Source: Linnemannia elongata (Eukaryota; Mortierellomycota; Mortierellomycetes; Mortierellales; Mortierellaceae). Taken from it: a stretch of DNA of 64,000 nt. The stretch is from the NCBI GenBank assembly GCA_036320915.1, contig JAXBDG010000013.1:372001-436000 (forward strand), in the 5' to 3' direction. The notes below the pieces were generated by a model. It was not told the origin of the DNA. It worked only from the letters and a program-made list of their open reading frames with translations, and did no database searches. The first letter of the stretch is position 1, and each line of letters starts with the position of its first letter. Below, one piece after another: positions 1 through 12,633 of the stretch. Both the position numbers and the translations under genes were made by a program.

Positions 1-200
1 ATGTTCTGATCCTTTTTTTGAGTGTCATGTGATTCAAATCGAGGGGGTTATTCTTTGTCCGCTCACTTTTTTTTTTTTGTATGCTGGTGGTTGGTAGTTG
101 GAAAGGGTCGTTATCAAACACGCGTCTAGCTAGGGAAACTCTACTTGTTTATGTAACTATGGGAGAGGAGGGGATACTATAGAACTGAAAGATGACAGTT

Positions 201-3200
201 TCAGATCTCAGCTGAAGGGATCAAGGGCCCAATTGACCCATGACTCTCCCTTCTCAACTCACCCCCCTCGTTACCGCCAGAGGGGGAGATTGGTGATGGG
301 ACTACCGAAACTGAAGCGGAACCAACAAACTTGGCCTTGAACAAACTAAACGTCTCCGCCCACGTCCCCGTTTGTGGTCGACTGCTATTGCTGCTACCAT
401 TCATCACATAGTTGTCAACACTCAATCCCGACGGCGACCCTCCACCACCACCGCCGCCTCCACCTCGTCCTCTATCACCCGTCGGCGGCCCTGGCCAATT
501 ATTGTTGGTTGTGCTATAACTACGAGTCGTCCACAGTCCATCAAGGCTCAATCCAGAAATACTCGGCGGCTTGTCCTTCTTGAAAGTCGCAGATCGAGGC
601 GTATACATTGGCGATCGGTGGTCGGTCCCCTCCAGATTATGATCTAACCGGTCGCTGTTCTGGACACCATCGATCTTGTTGTCCATGTACCCTCCACTAC
701 CACCACCTCCATTACCATTGCCATAGTCGGACGTCTCATCGTTCATGTTGGCTCCGCTGCTGTTATTGCCGTTGTTATTGGACGAAGTCCAGATCCGGAA
801 ATCGACACTTCGTCTAGAAGAATGCTTTTGGTATTGCTGGTGTTGATGATGACCATTGTTAGCAGACTCCTTGGGGTCGGGTGCAGAGACGACATAGTGA
901 AAGGATTCGTTAACGCGTTGGTCCCGGATCACTGTTGCGAGCTGGAGGATTGGTTGAATGTCGACTGGCGGATAGTTCTAGTACACAGAAGCAAGCAAGT
1001 GCAAGTAAATGATAGGTTTAGTACATGACCGAACACTGTAAGGACGTAACAGTTGGAGAGAAAAATGAAGGTGGGAGGGAGAGACATGATAGTTGTTCCA
1101 TGATGAAATTGTACCTGCAACAGTTTCACATTATCCGCAAAGTCCCCATCCAATAGCTCGGAACGGAGATGGCTATCAGTACCAAATCGCAACAATATGA
1201 AGATGGACGCAAGAAACATTAATACATGTCTTCCATAGAATCAGCACTTTCCACTCCAACTACTCAAGCAGCAACATAATAAAACTTACCAGACCATGGC
1301 ACACCCAAAGTCCAGTAAGAAATCATAATCTTTCTCAACACCCCCCGTGTCCGCAAGGACAGAATCCCATATACGCCAAACATCTGGCACCTCAAACTCC
1401 TGCGTACATAACACAGTCAGCCATCGGAAACTGTAATACTCGGGTGCGATCCCCTTTTCTTCCAGATCTTGCCACAAGTCTTCGTCAAAGTGCCGGAGGC
1501 GTCCGTTCATTCTGGCGATGGTCGATCCGATCCCGCTAACTCGGTCTCGGTCCAGAGAACGGACAAAGTGGTCCCGAAAGTGTGCCATTAGGAGATGGAA
1601 TAACCAGAATGACTCTGCTTCCGCGTGTGCTATTTCAACAGAACAAAAGCATAGGCACTTGAAGAATCAGCACTACGTACATCATCGACGAAACACTAGT
1701 AGTTGTAAGAGCTATAGCTGACAAGGTTACCTCGGCTGGTGTCGTCGGGGTCGTTGGCGAGGAGGTAGTAGAGTGGGCCAAGGATTTCATTCATGCCCTG
1801 GACATAGCCAACGCCTGGGTTCAGTTTTGCATAGATGAACAAGATCCTCTCAATCGCCTCCCAGTGAAGATCCTGTGGCAACTCATCATCTTCCTCTTCC
1901 TCTTCATCACCCTTATCCTCATCCTTGTCAACGCTCTCACACTCGCTCTCGATGCCCTGGAAACTGTCGTCATCATCCCATTGATTCTTCAGCGCTGCTC
2001 TCCTGCTCGTCTGCGGATCCTCCATCATGGATTCCGGTGAAGATGACGATGGGACATCGATAGGCGAAGCGGTTGTCGTCATGGCTGCTGCTGCTGCCTC
2101 TGCAGTTTTCCGCCCGTTGCTGAGCAAGTCCTTGCGCTTCTTGATCCAGTTCTCCTGAGATCGACTCGCCTGCAAGGTGTGAGGTTGATGTTCGCGAGAT
2201 CCGAAATCCTGATTGAGATGGGCGACTCTCTTAAACAGAGATCTTCGAGTCGGAATGGGCGAAAAGAGATAGTCCGGCAAAGTCGGCTTTTCATCTTCTT
2301 CCTCTGAATCGACCGATATGGATGCCATTCCTCTCAGCCTGGAGGGAACAGGTGACGAATAGCTGTTCCTGATTCCATTCATACCGGTGGTGGCGGAGGT
2401 GGTGTTGTTGACAGGTGTACTGAACCCATTAACAAGTGGTGGAGTCTCAGTCCCGTTCTGTGTTGCCTGGCCAGGAATAGGCCAAGAGTCCAGCTCCTTG
2501 GCGGCCGTTGGGATTTCCGGTCTCTTCTCTGCCCGTGGCGACAAAAGAGTAACAGTTTGCCGTCGCTTCAGTGTTGGAGTCATAGACCGTGCGATAGGCG
2601 ATCCCATTGTTCTGAGGTCGAGGTGAGAGGGCAGTCCTCCTGAGGTAATACTTTTCCGAGGAGTGAGTGCCGATTTTGGGAGGGACTTGGATAGCATGGA
2701 GATGGAATCGTGTGCGTAGTGGTTGGGTATGCTGCTTGGAGGTGTTTGTGTTTCTAGTATTGAGGCAGATTCCAATGAACCTGTAATAGGAGTGTTGATC
2801 ACGCTGCTGCTAGTGTTGTTGTTATGAGTGGCAGTGGTCGTTGCTATTGGAGCAGCGACTGTGTTGTTATCATCTGCTTTGGTGGTATCAGTTATGGGTT
2901 GTTGTTGCTTGGGCTGCTGCTTGGGCTTCCTGGTCCCGGGTTCGATACTGAGGGGGCAGAGAGGTGAATAAGGGATGGGGAGCTGAAAGAATGCAAAGTC
3001 CGGTAGTGTTCTCCGGACATCTTTGTCGATCTGCTCCAGCGTCTTGTTGTCCTGCAAGAAGAGTGACCAGTCCGAATCCTCCCTCTCGTCTTTAATAAAG
3101 TCTGCCTCGCCCAGTTCAGGCTCCACGATCAAGTCCTTCACAAAGCTCTGCACGGGGATGGAGAAGCAATACCGATGCATAAGCAATGTTGAAAGGAGAG

Positions 3201-4063
3201 AAAAGATAAGAAATGGTGAGTGAGTTGTTCCCGCTGCTCAGGCCCTTTGCATCTTTCATGTCCAACTCTCATCCCTTACCGTGCAAAGACAGTAAATTGC
3301 GGAGAATGAGAGAGTGATGGGAGCACAAATGAGAGTTTTCGTTCCTTTTTGTCTTCGCAGCGATCTGCCAACTTACATAGTAGAGTCGTCGCTGTTCCAA
3401 GAGCACACTGTCCCATTGTGTCTTGTCCAGAGGTAGATAGCGAAGTAGAATCTATATGCGAGAACATGGGAGGTGTATTATTTTGTGTTAATATAAATCG
3501 AACACTAGTGTTGTTCATTGTTCCAGTTTGTTGTCAATGGATCGTCGCTGCTGGTCGTCAAGGTGTCATGATAGCAATTGAGTGAGCGCATCATCGTTGA
3601 GGGGGGAAGAGGAAGACGAAAGAAGGGGCAGAGGGGGGGTCACTTGCCTTCCAACATGTTTGTCGAAGACCAGGCTTGTCAGGGATGCCTATCGTTATAA
3701 TAAACAAGAGAGTGCAAAAGTTGCAGCACCTTGTGTCAGTCCTTTCACTCTGGCTGATTGACAAAAATAGCTTGCAAAGGAGCAATGGATATGGCTAGCT
3801 TATTTACTTACCTCCGAAACAGAGGTCCTTAAACTCCTTGAGGCTAATGGTCTGGCCATCGTCTGGATCTAGATATCTCTCGAATTGGGATATTCTATGT
3901 GATGAATGGGCGTGAGTTCTCAATAGCATGGTGTTTATGGTTGCTGGTGGAGTAAAGGTCAAAATGGGGTCCTGGTCGAGGCTGAAGTGAAATAAAAGCG
4001 TAGCAAAAGAACATAGTTCATTCACAGTGACTGAGTTGGCTACCTTGCAATGTAGGACTCCAT
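201..4063 (-). CDS. TBC domain Rab GTPase-activating protein, TBC1D13-like
   Basis: Predicted Rab GTPase-activating protein. Eight exons: 4063-4044, 3894-3812, 3688-3648, 3451-3377, 3147-1731, 1629-1290, 1172-1115, 977-201; the sum is 2811 nt, or 936 aa. Visible TBC features are IDKDVRRTLPDF, which holds the arginine finger, and YVQGMNEILGPLYY, which holds the catalytic Gln. Further on are the RWLT...EFEVPDVWRIWDS segment and ELLDGDFADNVKLLQ. Exon order and these motifs match TBC1D13. Unlike that roughly 400-aa family, a low-complexity insert of about 300 residues rich in Ser, Thr, Pro and Gln splits the domain. The last 240 residues are a Gly/Ser/Asn-rich tail. The third intron uses a GC donor. 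The start at 4063 is the first Met in frame with the conserved N-terminus (MESYIAR). It is divergent from the APSES gene. Confidence 0.88.
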
Positions 4064-5561
4064 GTCGAATGAAAGTAACGAATGAATGAAGAGTGAATGA
4101 GAGCTTGGAAAAAAGAAGGAAGGCAGGGCCAAGGCGGACAAGGTGTGGTGAGAATAAATAAGGAGGGAACGAAGAGGGAAGAGAGGAAAGAGAAGAAAGA
4201 ACAAAAAGTGTGGAAGGTGCGACAAAGTACAAAAAAGGGACAAAGAATGAGAGAGAGAGTCAGATAGGCTGTCCAACTCTCACTCGCTTCCTCCACACAG
4301 ACACTCACATAAACACGCAGACACACTTCAAACAATGCATAACTCAAGCATACATTCACATCCACACCCTTCGATCCTCATCATTCTCTCTCCTTTCTTC
4401 TTTTTCTCTCTTTCGTCTGCCTCCTTTTCTTCTTTTTTTTTTTTTTGTTGTTGTTGGGACACACATCTATCTACGCAACCAAAAACAATTCCACGTTTCC
4501 TCTCCCTTTTCAACCTCGCACTCTCCTCTCTCATTCTTATAACCCCACTCATTCTTCTTTGTCTTCAATTCATGCTCGACATTCTCCTGAAAATAAACAA
4601 AAAAACGTGCATTTTCAGTTGCAATTACTTGACTGTTGATGTGTATCCGTCAATGTATGCCTTCGTTTCGTTTCGTCTTTGCATAGCCCTCCCTTATGAC
4701 CAACTGAGCAAAATGCGATCTATTTTTTGTTCAAAGAAAGAAGGAAAGGGCAAAGCAAAAAAAAAATAATGATAACATGAACGAGAGCCGTCATTCAGCG
4801 TGCATTATTAGTATGTACCATTGGCGATTTGAATCATGGATGTGTTCAACATGGTGTTATTTATCCGTCTCAGCCCAGTATTCTGTTGAGCAATTGTTCC
4901 CTGAACGACCAATCCTCGGCACAGTCCCTTCGTTAAATAGGATCGGGTACGTCTATACTTATTGACAAGCCCGTTGTTCGGTGATGGGAGTACCTATTGT
5001 TTGTTTTGCTCCAATTCTTTCAATTGGTAGCACCACCTGCAAGGACCTTCCTTTCCTTTGACTATCTTGGTATGTCGACCTCAACGCGTATCTCTTCACA
5101 GCTCAGGTACGATCACCCTGTCTGGCAACAAAGGATCAACGAGAGAGTGAGCGACCCTTAATAAAAAATTCAAAGCTTTCCTTTGCACTGTTGATCCTAT
5201 CCCTTTCTCGAGTCAGTTATCCGCTCCACACACTGACACCGACCGCGAAAACACAAACCTTGGCAGGGTCGACTCCTTTTCGATTCACGACGACACGACA
5301 CGACAAACGAACACGACAACAAACAACAATCAAGACGCGTCCCCATCCCCTCTCTTTCTCTCTCTATTTCTCATAAGCAACACCTTCTCTTCCTCTTCTT
5401 CGTCTACATCCCCCACACATATACTCACCTCCATAAGGGAAAAGCAACAGCAGACAGTCTACACGACAGTCAGGGAGAAACCATCATCAAGGACTCGCAT
5501 CATTCTCACGACAGCGACAAACAAAAATCAACAAACAACAAACACTCAGAGAAACACTGCC
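4064..5561. promoter_or_regulatory. Divergent intergenic promoter region with two MCB boxes
   Basis: About 1.5 kb between the divergent TBC and APSES genes. It contains GA/CT tracts around 4080-4560 and a T-run near 4433-4446. Two copies of ACGCGT, the MluI cell-cycle box recognised by MBF-type APSES factors, lie at 5084-5089 and 5335-5340, 473 and 222 bases upstream of the APSES start. No coding region was recognised here. Confidence 0.5.
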
Positions 5562-8086
5562 ATGGCAAGCGACATCTACACCGCCGTGTACTCGGGAGTC
5601 CCCGTCTACGAAGTCATGTGTCGCGGAATCGCCGTGATGAGACGCAAGCAGGACTCGTTCCTAAACGCAACACAAATCCTCAAAGTCGCTGGTATCGAAA
5701 AAGGACGCCGGACCAAAATCCTCGAACGCGAGGTCCTCCCAGGCGAACACGAGAAGATTCAGGGCGGGTATGGCAAATACCAGGGCACCTGGTAAGTCAC
5801 TTTCCACATGTTCTTTTCTGTTAGAAGTGCGCGTGTGCGCATTTTGTTTACAGAGGCTTGTATTAACAACGGTGCCTTTTATTTGTTGCTAATAGGGTCC
5901 CGTTTCAGAGGGGAAAGGATTTGGCAAAGCAGTACGAGGTCGAACCGTTCTTACGCGCGCTGTTTGAATATGACGTCCTGCAAGGCGAAGTCGACACGGT
6001 CACCCCAACAAAGGAGATGGCCCTCATGGCCCAAAAATCAAAGGATATCGCTATTGCCAAAGCAGCAGCATCGCCTCGACAAAGCCCCTCGGCTAAGCGG
6101 GCTCGTAGCTCCTCTGCCAAACCAGGCGCTGCTGGCGGCTCTCAGACGTTCAGCACAGCCTCGATGACACCATCACCTCTTCATCCATCCTTCAATGCAC
6201 CCTCACCATCTATCCCACCCTCACCCCAGTGGCCTGTCGATAACAGTACACCAGCCCGTAAGCGGCCCAAGATTCACTCGCCTGCTCAGCGATACGACCG
6301 CGACTTTACACCCGAGCAGGAGCATGGACACAACTTACTCCATCAGCAATATCGTCATCAGCAATTTCGCCAGAATGGGAGTGGATCAAGTCTAGCACCA
6401 CCACCACTACCAGAGGAGGCACCTTTGGAAGGCGCTGAGAAATATCGATCGATCCTGATGGCCATCTTCTTGAATGACGACACGGAAGAAATTCCACCCT
6501 TGTTGACGGATCCCACTATCCCTGAAGATCTCGACATTGATCTCATCATTGACGATCAGGGTCATACTGCCCTCCACTGGGCTGCTGCCCTGGCACGAAT
6601 TCAGGTCTTGGAGCTCTTGGTTCAGAAGCATGCGGATGTCCGTAGGGTCAACCACAATGGCGAGTCCGCGCTCATCCGCGCTGTTTTGGTGACCAACAAC
6701 TATGACAAGCAGTCGTTCCCACACCTACTCAGCATCCTCCACAGAGTCATCACAACTGTCGACAACAAAAACAGGACCATGTTGCACCATATCGCGATGA
6801 TGGCTGGAGTGCGCGGTCGTGGTGCAGCGTCGAGGTATTACATGGAGTGTCTTCTGGAATGGATCGCTCGGAACGGAGGGGACTTTTCGTCATTGGTCGA
6901 TATCCAGGACAAGAACGGAGATACTGCTTTGACGATTGCAGCTCGCGTTGGAGATCGCTATTTGGCCAGGTTTTTGATTGATGTTGGTGCTAATCGGGAG
7001 ATTGAGAACAAGGTCGGCCTTCGAGCCGGCGACTTCGGTGTCGACGACCTTGAGGTATGCGCTCCATTCACACTTGTCTTTCTATCAGGTGCTTTAGGAT
7101 ACAACCTTGTTATCCATAATATCCATAAAGTAATAATCGGACTAATTATTCTCTATATGCTTCACAAATAGCGTGGCCCATCGGAAGCGCCTTTTGTGCC
7201 ACGGGCATTTACAACAGCACCTCCATCAAAAGAGGAGAATGGCGGGAAACGTGGAAAGGATGTCATGCATGGTAAGTTATTCACTCTTTCACTTTCAAAC
7301 GTCAAAGATATATACCTTTTGGGCCATGAAATAACATTTTCTTGTATTACACAAACGTGAATAGTTGTACAGAAGATGGTGGATGAGCTAGATGTAGAGT
7401 TCTCGCAAGAGATTCTGGCGCGACAGGGCCAGCTCAAGGATACCCAATCATTGCTCAGGAACGCGACCCGAGAACTGACAGAGACACGAAGGAGTATTAT
7501 CGACTACAGGACGCAGGCGCAGCAAGTCGCCGAGGCGCAACAAAAGATCAAGAACTTGTCGCTTTCACTCGAGGAAGAGTCTCAACGGACGCGGAGTCAC
7601 AAGGGATACAATAGCAAACTGCGTGCTTCTTCGGGTGAGGATATCGACGTATTGTTCAATGTCCGTAAACGCACCAGTTCTGATGGTGTGACGACAACTG
7701 GAGCTGTTGAGGTTGGTGGCGGTGGCGAGGATCTAAAGACGCGTGAGAGGCTGGCTGAGGATGAATTAGTGCTCTTGCGGTCAAGGGTGTACGCGTACCA
7801 GAAGAACGACGAGGAGCTGGCATTGGAGTTGGCCGAGGCCAAATCCAAGACGTCTGCGAACGAGTTGTTGTGTAAGAAGGTCATTGCGATCTGTTGTAAT
7901 ATCCCGCTGGACAAGGTCGACGAAATGCTTGTCCCGCTGACGCTGGCTGTTGAGAGTGATGGTGCTAGTTTGGATCTTTCGCGTGTTGCTGGGTTCATGA
8001 GTCGGGTCAAGCAGCAGGAAGGAATGGGTATCACTGGGTCAGCATCATCATCGTCTGGGGCCGTACCATCTGCCCTTGGACCTTAG
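5562..8086 (+). CDS. APSES-domain transcription factor with ankyrin repeats (Mbp1/Swi4/Res family)
   Basis: Predicted DNA-binding subunit of an MBF/SBF-like complex controlling G1/S genes. Four exons: 5562-5791, 5896-7054, 7172-7271, 7365-8086; 2211 nt, 736 aa. The N-terminus is a KilA-N/APSES domain ([14 protein letters not shown]..., then [18 protein letters not shown] and [17 protein letters not shown]). A Ser/Pro/Ala-rich linker with basic patches, including KRARS and RKRPKIHSP, follows. Ankyrin-like repeats ([40 protein letters not shown]) lie around residues 290-470. The C-terminal 230 residues form a predicted coiled coil, typical of the region that binds Swi6-type partners. The ATG has a good context and the APSES domain begins within ten residues of it. 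Two MCB boxes upstream suggest autoregulation. Confidence 0.92.
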
Positions 8087-8434
8087 TTTAGTCGGGGTTA
8101 AGACCCAAAGGCGTCTTCTATTTCTTGTATCATATTTTTTTCTTTCGTTGCAATAACAGCACCAACGAACTCTTGTTCTAAAGCCTTGAAATCCGCTTTG
8201 ACATATGGTTGTTTGCTTTGTTGCCATTCAGAGCGAGTGTTTATATATGCTTTGGGACATCGAGGCTGCATATCGTTTTTCATGTTGAACTTGTAAATTT
8301 ATTTGACTCTTTTCTCTTCCTTTCCTTCATCCGTACACAGAAACACGCATACACATTAACAACACTATTCATAGCTCTCAGAACATTCTCTTTACCCAAA
8401 CAGCAAACAGTGATCATAAAAGAAGCAAACAAGC

Positions 8435-8955
8435 ATGAACCACCACCGCGACAACAAACCCCAACAGTTGCAGCAGCTTCAGAACCGACGTACCTCGACG
8501 AACAGCCTTGCTGCTCGACATCACTCTTACCACCCAAACATCAATAACATCCATGAGGACGAACTGGAAGATGGACGTAACGTTATGCTGGGGATGGTCA
8601 CCCAGATCAAGGAGGTATGTGTGTCCAACGTTTGCAATGCACACAAACGAACGCAAAAAGACGAGCTTAATTTTTGTTTGGTATTCGACAATGCAAACAA
8701 AAGACAACACTCATTCACAACCCCTACTTTCTTATTTACATTCATCGTCTTTAATAGCTCTACAAGGATGTGATCACCCTAACAGAGGAACGCAATCAGC
8801 TCAGGATCGACTTTGTAGTCCTCCAGAGGAAGACCTCAAACCTCGAGCGACAGGTCGCCAACTTTCAAGAGACGGAGCAACAGCGTCAGAGGGCCGAGGA
8901 GGACAAACGTAAGGTTGCGCCCGTTCAGAGTGCGATGAAGGTGTTGAAACTTTAA
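8435..8955 (+). CDS. Small coiled-coil protein of unknown function
   Basis: Two exons, 8435-8614 and 8758-8955, joined in phase by a GT-AG intron and giving 125 aa. The N-terminal 40 residues are rich in His, Gln and Asn. From about residue 45 onwards the protein is almost entirely heptad-like (ITLTEERNQLRIDFVVLQRK, NLERQVANFQETEQQRQ), so a coiled coil is expected. No family was recognised. It lies 348 bp after the APSES gene on the same strand with CT-rich leader DNA in between. The conserved splice signals and the continuous coiled coil across the junction support a real gene. Confidence 0.6.
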
Positions 8956-9580
8956 CCTTGGGAGCTCAAAGGAGAGCAGGAGAACAAGGTGAAGTTGTGA
9001 GCTTGGGATCCCTCATAGGCGTTCTTGGTGGTCCTTCACGCGCGCCTTTTTCTTTTCTTTGTATTCTCATTACTTTGATACCTTTGCACTTTCCCCTTGC
9101 TCTCTTACTCCGTTTACCTTCCTGTATTGCTATTCTTTCCTTATTCCTGACGAAGTTCATTTTCACTATCAAAGACTTTGTTCTCATAAAAATATACATA
9201 CAAATAAACCTATCCTTTTGCGAAGAACACATTAGAAAAAGCGTTCGAAATTGGTGGCAAATGGCTTATCCAAGACAACCATCAAAAAGTACATTTCTTG
9301 TTTTTTATGCCTTTTTTGATTCCATTTCTTACCTCATTTCTGTTTTCCCTCATCAAACAAGCTCGCTCGTCTTTCCTCTTTGCCTTTCACTTTTCCTCCA
9401 CTTCTTTACTCCCCTCCCCTCCTCTCTTTCCTTCTTCTCAATCATTTTCTACCAAGGAAGATGCTCATTCCTCAACTTCTGCCCGTCCGACGACGTGCAC
9501 AGATATTCATTGTACATCTGCGGCTTCGCCCGGACCCTCATATTCGCGAAAGAATAAAAATACGCCACCATTTTTTTTAA
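8956..9580. other. Intergenic region before the mobile element
   Basis: About 620 bp of T/C-rich sequence between the coiled-coil gene and the left target-site duplication of the 15.5-kb element. Open frames here are low-complexity and I see no gene. Confidence 0.5.
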
Positions 9581-9589
9581 ACTTTTCCT
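9581..9589. repeat. Left 9-bp target-site duplication of the 15.5-kb element
   Basis: ACTTTTCCT directly abuts the left terminal inverted repeat. The same nine bases follow the right one at 25079-25087. Confidence 0.85.
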
Positions 9590-9655
9590 GACGCTCTGAA
9601 CCACAACCAACTCGCCAGCAAAAGAATTTTGCTGACGAGGGGCTGGGACACAATT
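9590..9655 (+). repeat. Left 66-bp terminal inverted repeat of the 15.5-kb element
   Basis: Perfect reverse complement of 25013-25078. It contains an internal 8-bp palindrome, CAGCAAAA-GAA-TTTTGCTG, that could form a small hairpin. Confidence 0.9.
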
Positions 9656-9676
9656 TGCTCTTTTGCTAAGGAAGCG

Positions 9677-10383
9677 TAGGCTCGGTTCCATCCTGAGGGA
9701 AAGACAGATTCACTTTACTAAGGTCGCAGTAAATGCTGCAAGAAAATTCTGTTGCCTTTTATGGCAACGACATTTTTCTTTCTCCTCAGGTAGGCTCGCT
9801 TTCATCCGTTTCATATTACGAGGGTTGGAAATCTTTTCGATTTCTTTAGGACACTCTTCATATGACGGCTGGAAGGCGTCCAGCGTACCTAAAGGGGATC
9901 CCAAAAAGGAAAGTTGTTAAGGGTTTTACACAGGCGTAGAACATTTTTTTTTTGAGAAATCACGAAGGTGCTTCTACGCCTGTGTAAAACCCTTAACAAC
10001 TTTCCTTTTTGGGATCCCCTTTAGGTACGCTGGACGCCTTCCAGCCGTCATATGAAGAGTGTCCTAAAGAAATCGAAAAGATTTCCAACCCTCGTAATAT
10101 GAAACGGATGAAAGCGAGCCTACTCCTCAGGCTGGTCTCAAACTCGAGGTTCACAAGGGAGTGCTCAAACCAGCTCCAAAAAAGGAAACTTCTTAAGGGT
10201 TTAGCATCGCCCATGCCCTGTACCTGAGAGACGGGCATAGAGGGTTCATGCCTTGCTTTATGCATGCGTCAGCAGGGAGGACATGGAGGCATGGACAGAC
10301 CTAAATGCCACGGCGCATGTGTTTTGCATTCGCCCCTCATCACTCACTCACAACGACATACAACAGCACAACAACGCCCATGT
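9677..10383 (+). repeat. Left 707-bp inverted repeat of the nested element
   Basis: Inverted match of 15382-16468 minus its MITE insertion. The inner edge (CGCCCATGT) lies 78 bp downstream of the predicted RecQ start codon at 10305, so the arm carries the 5' region and first codons of that gene. Confidence 0.88.
9782..10131. mobile_element. Palindromic MITE-like element with 9-bp target-site duplication (copy 1)
   Basis: Element 9791-10122 (332 bp) made of two 151-bp arms (9791-9941 and 9972-10122) that read as exact inverted copies around a 30-nt loop. It is flanked by CTCCTCAGG at 9782-9790 and 10123-10131. The ends read TAGGCTCGC inward, matching the first eight bases of the nested element's own termini. 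It has no coding capacity, so it is likely a non-autonomous foldback derivative. Confidence 0.85.
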
Positions 10384-12633
10384 ACTGTTCAACATCGCTC
10401 GTGCTCAGCTCAGCACCTCTGACCATCGATTCTACAGAAACTTTTGACGAACAGAAAGCCAGAGCGCAGTGCCTCGAAGTTTTTGAAGTCCCTGCAAAGC
10501 CAGAACAGCTTGAGGTGGTCTCTGCTTTGGCACGGCGCCAGGATTGCATTCTGATTGCAGGTTGCGGTTGGGGTAAGACGCTTGTTTACTTTCTTCCATT
10601 GGTACTCTGGCCTGACCGAGTCATCCTTGTCCTGTCTCCACTGAAAGCCCTGGCGGAGGAGCAACAGCAAAAACTAGAGATCGTCAATATTCGCAGCATT
10701 GCCATCAAGGGAGAGACTGTTATTACACAGGAAATATTGAACAGCCTGGGCGAGGGAAGGTATCGCTATGTTGTCAAAAGATGTAGTAATAATCACACCA
10801 GGCGTCAAGCTATAAACGGCACGAACCTAATACAACCCACCTTATTTTCCTTCAACTTTTATTCTTCCTTTAAATTCTTCAGGTATAGGGCAGTTTTCCT
10901 CTCTCCAGAGCTCATTTTCAGCAGTGATCGCATAAAAAACCTGTGGAGACAGCCTGGTTGGAGGAAGCGGCTCTTTGCCATAGTAGTGGATGAGGCGCAT
11001 TGCATCGATTCTTGGGGCGGCAGCTTTCGTCAAGAGTACGGTCGTATTGGAGAATTGCGTAGTATGGTTCCCCGTGAGATACCTTTCCTGGCAACATCAG
11101 CAACACTTCCTCCTCAAGTCCTAGAAAACATCAAAAAACGTCTTCATTTTCGCCCGGATACCCATATTGTCAACGTTGGCAACGATCGGCCCAACATCAA
11201 GTTCATTGTCATTGAATTTCAATATCCTATGAATTCTTTTCAGGACCTCAAGTTTCTTATGGATTTCAAGAAGACGATTGTATATTTCAATACACGCCCG
11301 GATGCCGAACGCGCTCGCAGATATCTTCTGCAAGAGTTGTGTCTTGACTCGAACAAGATTGCAGTATATCACTCTATCAAGTCGGAAAAACTCAAAGCGG
11401 ATGTCCTGGAGAGATTCAGAAAAGACAAGGTCCTAATATTGCTTGCTACAGTGGCCGTCGGAATGGGCTGTGACATCAACAACATCGCCCGTGTAGTTCA
11501 GTACGGCATACCCCAAAGTCTCGCTTCCTTGATCCAACGACTTGGCCGAGCAGCGCGCGACTCGAAGTTGCAAGGTATAGGGCTCACTATTGTACCGCAT
11601 AATCCGTCTCGGGCAGTCAAAGATACAGCCGACAAGGACCTCCACGCGTTTCTTTACACCGAGACCTGTCGCCGCGAGGTTCTGGATGGTATATTCGGCA
11701 ATAAGAAACGCGAGAAGGAGGACGAGAAAGTCAACACCAATTGCTGCGATAACTGCCATCCTAAGAAGAAGAGTGTGGAGATTGTTTGCACTAACACAGA
11801 GGTTTATCAGGATGTGGAAGCCAAGGCTGCTGCCAAACGAGTTCCACGTCGCACAGATGAAGAAAAGGCTGTTGCTAAACAGGCAATTGAGAGCTGGAGG
11901 AAGGCAGTGTGGGAGCGCGACTTTTCCTCCAGAACTTTCTTTTTTCCTACGCCACAGTATGTGATGTCGGATCAAGTTCTACAGGCACTTGCAGACAAGC
12001 ATGCCAAAGTTGTGGCGGCCGACTCTATCAACTCTTTTCTTAATTGGAGCCCTCCAAAAAGCGAATACATACAGGAGCTAACCGCCATTCTCATGGACAT
12101 TAATAAGACCATCACAGATAGACAAGGAGAGAAGGTAAATGAACCATCTAGATCTACATTATCATTGGTGCAATGTCAATCAGCACCTAAATTAATACGC
12201 TGTTATCTTTTAGAGCTCGTCCTTAAAATATAGAGATTGTACTCCTAGTCGCTCGACAAATCAACCTCTGACACCTTCACCTAGGATGCCTCCGCCTCCA
12301 AAGAAGCCTCGCTTACACCAAGATAAATTTTCTTTTATCTACAATACCCCTCCTCCACCTTTTGCAGTTTCAATTGTTCAATTCGCGTTGCCGCCCAACC
12401 AAGTGCAGTCTCCGCCTCAACAACCATTCATCAATCCTACAGACAGTAATTCTCATTCCCCAACCCCCACCAAGTCTTCGACACTTCCACTTGCAACGCC
12501 TTTACCTACAACACTCACGCCCCCATCCCTTCAAAGGAAGTCTCGTCTTCCACGAAGCGGCTTTACATTTGCTGACCGGAACAACTGGACAGCGGCTAAG
12601 TACCTTGGTGGACAAGGATCCTCTTCAAAATAA
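10305..12633 (+). CDS. RecQ-type superfamily 2 DNA helicase carried by the nested element
   Basis: Three exons: 10305-10759, 10883-12134, 12214-12633; 2127 nt, 708 aa. The helicase motifs are complete: Walker A AGCGWGKT near residue 86, motif Ia LSPLKALAEEQ, motif II VVDEAHCIDSWG, motif III FLATSATLP, motif IV TIVYFNTRPDAERA, motif V VAVGMGCDINN and motif VI QRLGRAARD. A Cys cluster (CCDNCHP) follows, as in the RecQ zinc-binding region. The C-terminal 140 residues are Pro/Ser-rich and disordered. The start lies inside the inverted repeat, and the other arm encodes nearly the same first 26 residues. Predicted role: 3'-5' DNA unwinding, perhaps in transposition or replication of the element. 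The first intron is 123 nt and free of in-frame stops, so an unspliced form would also be open. Confidence 0.85.

Noticed and set aside
10305..12633. Helitron or telomere-linked helicase
   Set aside because: The helicase is RecQ-type without a Rep/HUH domain. The locus has inverted repeats and a target duplication, and ordinary genes flank both sides, so it is neither a Helitron nor clearly subtelomeric.
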